A stretch of DNA of 5,046 bases from an uncultured Eubacteriales bacterium (GTDB lineage Bacteria; Bacillota; Clostridia; UMGS1883). Shown here in pieces: positions 1 to 5,046 of this stretch. The notes under the pieces are model-generated. The model had not been told where the DNA came from. It searched no databases and saw only the letters and a program-made list of their open reading frames with translations. Location: contig CAJJUC010000165.1 of the NCBI GenBank assembly GCA_905195005.1, positions 1 through 5,046 of the forward strand, in the 5' to 3' direction. A program made the position numbers and the translations under genes. Every line of letters begins with the position of its first letter. Within the stretch, counting starts at the first letter, position 1.

Positions 1-104
1 TATATTATCATTTTGGAGTAAATTTTGAGGTTTACACAAAATGAGGGATTGCCCCCGCACCTCCGCCCTTAGATTTCTCTATGACAAAATATCTGTTTTT
101 AGTG

Positions 105-135
105 GGCAGGATAGCCGAGTTTAGGCCTTCCTGCC
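105..135. other. GC-rich interrupted hairpin downstream of the esterase gene
   Basis: GGCAGGA (105-111) pairs with TCCTGCC (129-135). Inside, a 2x2 internal loop is followed by GCC (114-116) pairing with GGC (124-126) and a 7-base loop. On the minus strand it lies 55 bases past the esterase stop, a natural spot for a 3' end. The minus strand after the stem reads CACTAAAAACAG, so there is no U-tract and it is not a textbook terminator. The rest of 1-190 shows a small CGGG/CCCG stem at 159-169 and nothing coding that I can support. Confidence 0.5.
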
Positions 136-190
136 TTAGTTGTAATATAGCACGTTTTCGGGCTTCCCGGTAAATTTCCCTTTTGAGAAC

Positions 191-913
191 CTACTTTATA
201 ATAACGTCAATCAGCATTAGCGCAAACAACTCATGCATCTCTCTTGACGGATGATTTAAGTGATTGCATAACAGCGATGTTATATCAACCCCCGCCGACT
301 TAAGCTCATACCATTTTGCGCGGCAGTCGCACACCGGAACGCCGTTTAAGGCTGCAACCTCCTTTGCCCTGTCAAAATACTTGTCTGCCGTGCCGCTTGT
401 TTGCGTGTTCACAATCAGCTCTGCACATTCCTCAAGTCCGGGATTAATATTCACCTCGTAAAGCACCCTGTCCGCCATCGGGTTCGGGGTCAGAAAAATC
501 ACCTCGGAGCCTGCGCCTTTGAGCTTCTTGAAAATTTTATCAAGATTATCTGCATATTCTCCAATTTTTTCCGCACCCGCTGTGCTGTCGTTTGTTCCCA
601 GGCATACAACCGTAAGATCGGGAGAATATGCAAGAACATCTCTGTCGAGTCTTTCCAAGCCGAATTTTGCATCCGTTCCGTTTGCTCCGGCGTTAATGAT
701 ATTGATTCTCGCATTGGGAAAAAGTATGTTAAGCTTTTTCTTAAATATATTATGATAGACATTTTCAAAATCAAATACATAGCCGTACTCTCCTCCGCCC
801 CGGTATGTAAGCTCAAACACGCCGTGCGTAATGCTGTCGCCCAGAAAAGCTGCCGTCACACTTCCGTTCATCTGGGAATCGTTGCTTTCTTTTACTTTTT
901 TAATAAATTTCAT
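191..913 (-). CDS. SGNH/GDSL-family hydrolase, probable carbohydrate esterase
   Basis: A 240-residue SGNH hydrolase, typical length for the single-domain family. Block I is GDSITHG (25-31) with nucleophile Ser27. Block II is NAGANGT (74-80) with Gly76 as oxyanion donor. Block III is CLGTNDS (104-110) with Asn108. Block V is NHLNHPS (217-223) with catalytic His221. The Asp expected three residues before that His is absent: position 218 is His. There is no signal peptide or membrane segment, so it should act in the cytoplasm. Beside a rhamnogalacturonan-lyase relative, deacetylation of imported pectic oligosaccharides is the natural inference, but SGNH sequences do not reveal substrate and a lipase or other esterase role is not excluded. 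The ATG at 913-911 has a GAAAGGAAAA ribosome site (931-922), slightly far from the start; Met15 lacks a good site and would remove part of the N-terminus. It is last of the three co-directional genes, 314 bases after the secreted-protein gene, so it may have its own promoter. Confidence 0.9.
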   Translation of the reverse strand: MKFIKKVKESNDSQMNGSVTAAFLGDSITHGVFELTYRGGGEYGYVFDFENVYHNIFKKKLNILFPNARINIINAGANGTDAKFGLERLDRDVLAYSPDLTVVCLGTNDSTAGAEKIGEYADNLDKIFKKLKGAGSEVIFLTPNPMADRVLYEVNINPGLEECAELIVNTQTSGTADKYFDRAKEVAALNGVPVCDCRAKWYELKSAGVDITSLLCNHLNHPSREMHELFALMLIDVIIK

Positions 914-994
914 AACTTATATTTTCCTTTCACAAAGGAACTGCAGCAAAATGCACAGAACGCATAAAGCATATTTGATTTTGATTGTATAAAT

Positions 995-1016
995 AATTCC
1001 GCTTCTCTGCGGAACT
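995..1016 (-). terminator. Weak terminator-like or attenuator-like hairpin ahead of the esterase gene
   Basis: On the minus strand, AGTTCCGC (1016-1009) pairs with GCGGAATT (1002-995), an 8-bp stem including one G-U pair and a 6-base loop. It is followed by ATTTATA, which is only modestly U-rich. It could end readthrough from the secreted-protein gene, or sit in the leader of the esterase transcript. The short U-tract keeps confidence low. Confidence 0.35.
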
Positions 1017-1027
1017 TAACAAATCAA

Positions 1028-1055
1028 AGTATAAATTCATTGTTACGATTTTTAA
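1028..1055 (-). promoter_or_regulatory. Candidate promoter for the esterase gene inside the repeat element
   Basis: The minus strand shows TTAAAA (1055-1050, 4 of 6 matches to TTGACA), a 16-base spacer, and TATACT (1033-1028, 5 of 6 matches to TATAAT). A transcript starting near 1021 would have a leader of roughly 108 bases holding the 995-1016 hairpin. The segment is AT-rich, so such matches can arise by chance. Confidence 0.25.
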
Positions 1056-1076
1056 TATTTAAGCATGCTTTATGCT

Positions 1077-1133
1077 GCGAACAAACTTCACCTCTCGGAG
1101 TACCTATGTACGCCTTCGGGTTCAGTTTGTTCG
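1077..1133. repeat. 57-bp imperfect palindrome with a 10-bp outer stem
   Basis: The outer arms CGAACAAACT (1077-1086) and AGTTTGTTCG (1124-1133) are perfectly complementary. Inside, 1097-1103 and 1108-1114 pair with one A/G mismatch around a 4-base CTAT loop. Unpaired stretches of 9-10 bases separate the two stems. The shape is that of a long bulged hairpin, as in dispersed palindromic repeats or folded RNA. The inner side includes CCTTCGGG, which could instead form a UUCG tetraloop. Confidence 0.75.
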
Positions 1134-1166
1134 TTCTGCACTATTTTTCTTTTGCCCCTCAAAGCG

Positions 1167-1200
1167 GCTGCAGCAAAATGCGATTTCATTTTGCTGCAGC
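1167..1200. repeat. Perfect 14-bp inverted repeat (strong hairpin) after the secreted-protein gene
   Basis: The arms GCTGCAGCAAAATG (1167-1180) and CATTTTGCTGCAGC (1187-1200) pair perfectly around a 6-base loop. It lies 27 bases past the stop codon of the 710-residue gene, where it could protect the transcript's 3' end. No T-run follows on either strand, so it is not a standard intrinsic terminator. Each arm is also a copy of the motif found at the left end of the surrounding element. Confidence 0.85.
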
Positions 1201-1227
1201 TTCCTCAATTTTATCGTTTATTAATCT

Positions 1228-3360
1228 TTACTTTCCGCTGCCGACGGAAATGCTGAGCGGTTTTATACTGTTTTCAAAGAAAAGGAATACTTTTTTATTT
1301 GCCGATTCCGAAAGCTCCTTGGATACCGAATCAGCGCTTTCCCAGTTAGCATTGGCTATGATTTCATTATCCGAGATAACATTTGTCAAAATGCCTTTTT
1401 CGTCATATTCCGCAATATAAAGGCACGCCCCCGGAGCATAATCGGTGAGCTTCTTAACCGTAACGTTACCATCCCCGAGAGATAATTCATACGGATACTC
1501 GATTATATTAACAATGGCTGAAACCGTCACAGGTTCATCCCCGTTTTTGAATCCGGTCACAGTACCTGTTGCAGGCTTTGTTCCAAGCTCATCCGTTTCA
1601 ATATCATTCCATTTTATGAAAAGGCGATCCTTTGATCCGTCCGAAAGAATTGATTCGGCATATTTCGGAAGCAAGGGCTTTCTGCCCTTAACAACGGAAA
1701 TTTCCGTCTCCGCTGCAGCTGCGTCGACAGATGTCACTGCCGGATAAACAACTGTCTTTAGATTATCAATATATATGTCAGGCATCTGCTCATCGCTGCC
1801 GAATGCATAACCATACATTCTCAGCACGGTAATTGCATCTCCGATTCCTTTGCTGTCAGCACCGGAATCAGCCGCTGCTGAAGCGGTGTTGCTTGCCCCA
1901 AGGTTATGCGCCTCACCGTCAATCAATACGGTCAGTGAAGCATTATCTATATCCGTCCTGTCAACAATATACTTAACGTTAATTTTTTTTCCGGGCACAG
2001 GATGAAAATATGCAAGCCATTGTCCGTTAAATTTAACATATGTTTCTCCGCCTGCCCTTATATCCCAAAGTATCTGACAAGCAGGATTGTTGGGGTTAAC
2101 CTGGTTGTAGAAATAAAGTCTTGCATCGGGCGCCGTCCAATACATATCGAATGATATTTCAAATTTCTCCGAATTTCCGACAGCAAGCGCAAAATTCTCT
2201 GCGTTTCTTCCGTTTTGACTGAAGGATTTCCCGAACGAAAATGCCCTGGAGCCCATTTCCGCAGAATCAATGACGCTGTTGTTTCCGTTTGATACCTCGT
2301 AATTTTCAAAGTCGTAATTATTAACCTCGCTTCTGCCCAAAACAGTATATTCCGCAAGCTTGCCGTCCGTCCCGATAAGCTCCTCGCTGTAGAATCCCGG
2401 GCAGTCGCTCCTAATGCCCGGAACTATCACTCCGAGCTGTTTCCCAAGCTTATTTCCCGATTCGTCCGTCAGATCGGTATTTATAATGTACGACACATCT
2501 TCGCCCTTCACAGCGTTAATTACCGGCGCCGTTACATCGCCGTACCCGAAAACGGCGGAGGTGTCGGTTGTGTCGCGGTCAAAAACAACATCGTCAATAT
2601 ATAATTCCGATTCCCTATCCTCACGCGCTCCGTAAAATCTTGCCTGCATATATTTAATATTTGCTCCTTCGCTGTAGGAATCTATCGAATAATGACTTGC
2701 GTTTGCCACTTCCTTTACAAGATTCCCGTTGCAGTAAAGCTTATATGAATTATGCACAGTGTCGATATACCAGCGAAGTGCAATCCATTGCTGATTATAA
2801 TCCGCAATTTCCGTTTCCCCCGCAATGCTTTTCCCGGTTGTCGCCGCATCGTATATCTCGCGGTATATATACTTATTATTTTCAACAGCTAATATCCCGA
2901 TAATATATGACTCCGCATACGATGCAGATTCCGGCGCGGCATTTTTGGTGCGGAATCTGAATTCCACCGGCTGATCTCCTGTTTTTTTCGGAATTTTAAA
3001 CTTTGCCTCAAACATAATATTTTCGCCTGTAACAGCTGTGTCGGAAAGATTTACAAACGCTCCGTAAGCGCCCATATGTGTTTCAGTGCCTGCCGCATTG
3101 CTTATATCCGACAGTTTCAGATAAGTATTGCCGTTTTTCTCTGTTTTATAGGCAGTTGCATATCTTGCCTGAGAATATGTTCCGAAGCTTCCTGCCGCCG
3201 CATCGCTGAACCCGACAGCATTATGCTCCGCAGGAGCTTTCAGATTAAAGTTCTCAATAAATGACGGCTCCTTAAGCTCATACCCTGCAAAAGCAGAACA
3301 AAACGACGAAAGAGCCATGACTGTACCCACAGCCAGCGAGATAATCTTTTTTCTTTTCAT
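1228..3360 (-). CDS. Secreted multi-module protein: two jelly-roll-like modules, Big_4-like domain, C-terminal accessory domain
   Basis: A 710-residue exported protein, probably binding carbohydrate outside the cell. Residues 1-25 form a signal peptide: basic MKRKK, a hydrophobic core, and an AFA cleavage motif at 23-25. Residues about 33-262 form a first beta-rich module ending YIDDVVFD (254-261). A linker with a short Ig-like look follows (about 275-345). A second beta-rich module (about 348-540) ends IYIDNLKTVVYP (529-540). The shared start (ENFN, YDFENYEV) and YID-[DN] ending resemble LamG/concanavalin-like or carbohydrate-binding jelly rolls. Residues 546-622 fit a Big_4 domain: KGRKPLLP, then IKWNDIETDELG, then GTVTGF. 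Residues 623-710 resemble a C-terminal accessory domain of clostridial CAZymes (LYIAEYDEKG, then KKVFLFFENSIKPL). I see no catalytic domain, sortase signal, SLH repeat or dockerin, so attachment is unclear. The ATG at 3360 has an AAAGG ribosome site at 3374-3370 and a candidate promoter upstream. A noncatalytic binding protein is the best guess; a lyase of an unrecognised beta-jelly-roll family is possible. Confidence 0.85.
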   Translation of the reverse strand: MKRKKIISLAVGTVMALSSFCSAFAGYELKEPSFIENFNLKAPAEHNAVGFSDAAAGSFGTYSQARYATAYKTEKNGNTYLKLSDISNAAGTETHMGAYGAFVNLSDTAVTGENIMFEAKFKIPKKTGDQPVEFRFRTKNAAPESASYAESYIIGILAVENNKYIYREIYDAATTGKSIAGETEIADYNQQWIALRWYIDTVHNSYKLYCNGNLVKEVANASHYSIDSYSEGANIKYMQARFYGAREDRESELYIDDVVFDRDTTDTSAVFGYGDVTAPVINAVKGEDVSYIINTDLTDESGNKLGKQLGVIVPGIRSDCPGFYSEELIGTDGKLAEYTVLGRSEVNNYDFENYEVSNGNNSVIDSAEMGSRAFSFGKSFSQNGRNAENFALAVGNSEKFEISFDMYWTAPDARLYFYNQVNPNNPACQILWDIRAGGETYVKFNGQWLAYFHPVPGKKINVKYIVDRTDIDNASLTVLIDGEAHNLGASNTASAAADSGADSKGIGDAITVLRMYGYAFGSDEQMPDIYIDNLKTVVYPAVTSVDAAAAETEISVVKGRKPLLPKYAESILSDGSKDRLFIKWNDIETDELGTKPATGTVTGFKNGDEPVTVSAIVNIIEYPYELSLGDGNVTVKKLTDYAPGACLYIAEYDEKGILTNVISDNEIIANANWESADSVSKELSESANKKVFLFFENSIKPLSISVGSGK

Positions 3361-3392
3361 ATTACCCTACCTTTCTTTTTGTATCTACAAAA

Positions 3393-3421
3393 ATTATAAC
3401 GTTACTTTGGCTTTAAATCTA
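3393..3421 (-). promoter_or_regulatory. Candidate sigma-A promoter for the secreted-protein gene
   Basis: The minus strand reads a perfect TATAAT at 3398-3393, with a weak -35 (TAGATT, 3 of 6 matches to TTGACA) at 3421-3416 and a 17-base spacer. Transcription would start near 3386, giving a leader of about 26 bases that includes the AAAGG ribosome site. This would let the 710-residue protein be expressed apart from the lyase gene upstream. The -35 is poor and the DNA is AT-rich, so chance is a real alternative. Confidence 0.4.
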
Positions 3422-3469
3422 TACATAAAAGTTTTTTTAAACGGATATTTTCTTGGATTTACCCGCTGC

Positions 3470-5046
3470 TCAGAATTCTTTTGCCATCGCCTTGTGATAA
3501 CCGAACATTATTTCGGGGGCAAAACGCAGCCGCATCGATAATACCTTTGCCACGTCGCATTCGCGACGAAACGGCGATGTCAGCGCCTTTTCAAATGCTT
3601 TTTTTACTATCGGCAGATACTCTTTTCTGCCGCCCTCAATAGCAGCAAAAAGGATGGTGTCAAGTATCTCAATATTTGCTTCCGGAAGATTCACGCGATG
3701 CCCGAACTGCTTATACCCCTCGGTATACCAAAACGCATGAATTTCATCATCGTACATATCCTCGGCAAGCCATCTGCCGATTTTTATAACGCAGTCACGC
3801 GCGCGGGCATCTCCCGTAAGATAATAATAATGCTTGAGCGCCGTTCCGACGATACCGTGCATAAATGATTTTCCGCCGTAAACAACCTCACCGGTTTCAC
3901 CCTCGCATTCAGCCTTATACATAAAATATTTAAGGCAGCCTGTTTTTTTATCCTGCTTTTCAAGCACTCTCTCAACTATAATTCTGCAAGCGTTAAGATA
4001 AAACGGGTCGTTCGTCAGCTCATATGCCGCCTCAAGCGCAAGCATCCCCCAGCCGGGCTCGCGTTCGGTGAGAAAGTCGTACTTGACGGTGTAATACCGT
4101 GCTATCGAATGACCGCACTTTACAACCGCGTCCCGATATGCTTCAATTCCGGTTACCTTATACATTTCCGCCATTCCCTGAACGAAAATATGCCCGATGT
4201 GACTTTTGATCAGCTCAAATGACGCCGGAAGCATTTCATGGGGATAATAGTTATTGGCATGCCCGACTGTGTGAATAAACCAGTAACCGTCTTCCTCAAA
4301 ATGAATATTTTTATGAGAGTTATCGATCTGCTCCGAATGTTCGGCGCCGCTTCTTGCCATATTGTAAAAATCTCTGTCCCCGGTTCTTAAATAGTGGATA
4401 AGCATACCGTAATTAAAGTCATACTCATGGTTTGTCCAGTGAACCTCTCTTTCTCCGAAGCTGTCGCCAAAATTAAGCATACCATACTCTCGCCAATCTC
4501 TGCGGTGCTTTTTATAACGTTCGAGAGCGCTTTGTACCTGAGCGTCATATTCCGGAAATTCGGGACTGTCAAACTTTACAAAGCCAAAGGCTCCGCTTTT
4601 TTCGGCAGCTTCGCTGTCCGGGCGCAGAAAGAGTTCGTTTGCTATAAGCTCCGCACACGGACCGAATGCCATTGTGTGAGTTTTTTTCAGTCCGCAGTGG
4701 AATTTATATTTCCCTTCACGAAGATAAAAAAACAGCCGTGACTCTATTGCAAAATCATCGCTTTTGTATCTTTCGGGTTTTTCAATAAACGGACAAATTC
4801 CGATTTTAAAGCCGAACCGACCCGTTTCAACCGATTTGGGATAGTTTTGCCAAAGCTCCGAAAAAAACAGTCCTCCCCCAATTTCGGGAAAGCTGCCGCC
4901 GCACTTAAGAAGCTTCTCCACTCCGTTTTCAATTGCGGTATTCTCGTCAAGCTGCTTAATACTGTAAGGCTGAAGCTTTTCCGTATAATTTTCAAGATAC
5001 AATCCGTTAATAAAAGTAAATTCTTCCGTCGTAATATCATTTTCAA
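3470..5046 (-). CDS. YetA/PcRGLX-like (PL26-type) exo-rhamnogalacturonan lyase family protein, 5'-partial
   Basis: Likely cleaves rhamnogalacturonan backbone or its oligosaccharides by elimination. The frame is open through the right edge, so the gene starts outside the window; the TTG at 5002-5000 is only the first start-like codon and probably an internal Leu. It ends with TGA at 3472-3470. At least 524 residues are visible. Counting from the 5002 codon, residues 1-165 look beta-rich (sandwich or RIFT-barrel remainder) and 165-510 look like an alpha/alpha toroid with repeated helix pairs. Family-like motifs are NFGDSFGE (177-184), HWTNHEYDFNYG (188-199), YLRTGDRDF (204-212), HTVGHANNYYPHE (244-256), SHIGHIFVQGMAEMYKVTG (267-285) and EPGWGMLALEAAYELTND (315-332). 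These match the YetA/PcRGLX pattern of W-N-x-EYD, RTGD and a His/Tyr-rich centre, recognised from memory rather than by search. Family members are usually far longer, so several hundred N-terminal residues are probably missing. Location is unknown because any signal peptide is out of view; Bacillus YetA is thought to be cytoplasmic. Another toroid-fold glycosidase or lyase is the main alternative. Confidence 0.8.
   Translation of the reverse strand, partial: ENDITTEEFTFINGLYLENYTEKLQPYSIKQLDENTAIENGVEKLLKCGGSFPEIGGGLFFSELWQNYPKSVETGRFGFKIGICPFIEKPERYKSDDFAIESRLFFYLREGKYKFHCGLKKTHTMAFGPCAELIANELFLRPDSEAAEKSGAFGFVKFDSPEFPEYDAQVQSALERYKKHRRDWREYGMLNFGDSFGEREVHWTNHEYDFNYGMLIHYLRTGDRDFYNMARSGAEHSEQIDNSHKNIHFEEDGYWFIHTVGHANNYYPHEMLPASFELIKSHIGHIFVQGMAEMYKVTGIEAYRDAVVKCGHSIARYYTVKYDFLTEREPGWGMLALEAAYELTNDPFYLNACRIIVERVLEKQDKKTGCLKYFMYKAECEGETGEVVYGGKSFMHGIVGTALKHYYYLTGDARARDCVIKIGRWLAEDMYDDEIHAFWYTEGYKQFGHRVNLPEANIEILDTILFAAIEGGRKEYLPIVKKAFEKALTSPFRRECDVAKVLSMRLRFAPEIMFGYHKAMAKEF

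Larger units (their letters stand above)
937..1204. repeat. Repeat-rich intergenic element with imperfect terminal inverted repeats (MITE-like candidate)
   Basis: The gap between the esterase and the secreted-protein gene is bounded by inverted copies of one motif. The left end reads GGAA-CTGCAGCAAAATG (937-953); the right end (1204-1187, minus strand) reads GGAAGCTGCAGCAAAATG, identical apart from one inserted G. A third copy, in the left-end orientation, sits at 1168-1180. Inside are a 57-base imperfect palindrome (1077-1133), a perfect 10-base palindrome AAGCATGCTT (1061-1070), and 10-base inverted arms GCATAAAGCA (962-971) and TGCTTTATGC (1066-1075). No protein is encoded. I could not see a convincing target-site duplication: the flanks TCACAAA and TCAATTT share only three bases. 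It may be a non-autonomous mobile element, a dispersed palindromic repeat or a structured RNA leader. Confidence 0.5.

Noticed and set aside
401..967. 188-codon open frame on the plus strand
   Set aside because: It runs antisense to the esterase gene, which has clear SGNH motifs, and its product is Cys/Phe-rich with no recognisable domain.
1167..1200. Intrinsic terminator reading of the perfect hairpin
   Set aside because: The stem is strong, but CGCTTTGAGG follows on the minus strand and TTCCTCAA on the plus strand; neither is a U-tract.
937..1204. CRISPR array
   Set aside because: The repeated 13-base motif is inverted and irregularly spaced, with no regular repeat-spacer pattern and no cas genes.
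1040..1420. 126-codon open frame on the plus strand across the intergenic repeats
   Set aside because: It overlaps the repeat element and the 3' end of the secreted-protein gene; the product is low-complexity Phe/Ser/Leu-rich, as expected for antisense translation.
3442..3465. Terminator after the lyase-like gene (CGGGTA paired with TATCCG on the minus strand)
   Set aside because: The stem is only 6 bp with one G-U pair and a 12-base loop, and it is followed by TTTAAAAAAAC rather than a U-tract.
4394..4741. 115-codon open frame on the plus strand
   Set aside because: It lies wholly antisense to conserved lyase-family motifs and shows no domain or ribosome site of its own.
5000..5002. TTG as the start of the lyase-like gene
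   Set aside because: The frame stays open to the window edge (reading FINGLYLENY across this codon), and the family is normally much longer, so the real start is outside the window.

Overview
The window carries three genes, all read on the minus strand, in transcription order: a YetA/PcRGLX-type (PL26-like) exo-rhamnogalacturonan lyase relative whose 5' end lies beyond the right edge (3470-5046), a secreted multi-module protein with two jelly-roll-like modules and a bacterial Ig-like module (1228-3360), and a small SGNH/GDSL esterase without a signal peptide (191-913). Nothing on the plus strand looks like a real gene.

The likely source is a Clostridia-type Bacillota, perhaps an uncultured gut or rumen member. 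The reasons are AT-leaning DNA, AAAGG-type ribosome binding sites, a Gram-positive-style signal peptide, and a Big_4-like module followed by a C-terminal accessory domain of a kind common in clostridial extracellular carbohydrate proteins. This is inference from style, not a taxonomic proof.

Layout: 1-190 is non-coding and holds one GC-rich hairpin; 191-913 is the esterase; 914-1227 is a 314-base gap filled by a conspicuous set of inverted repeats; 1228-3360 is the secreted protein; 3361-3469 is a 109-base gap with a plausible promoter; 3470 to the right edge is the lyase-like gene.

Taken together this reads as part of a pectin (rhamnogalacturonan) utilisation locus. The secreted protein may hold polysaccharide or oligosaccharide at the cell surface, the lyase-like enzyme may cleave the backbone, and the esterase may remove acetyl groups. 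The lyase family assignment is fairly firm; the shared substrate is inferred from neighbourhood. I found no defence system, CRISPR array, RNA gene or transposase. The least explained items are the roughly 268-base repeat-rich element at 937-1204 and the secreted protein, which has no recognisable catalytic domain.
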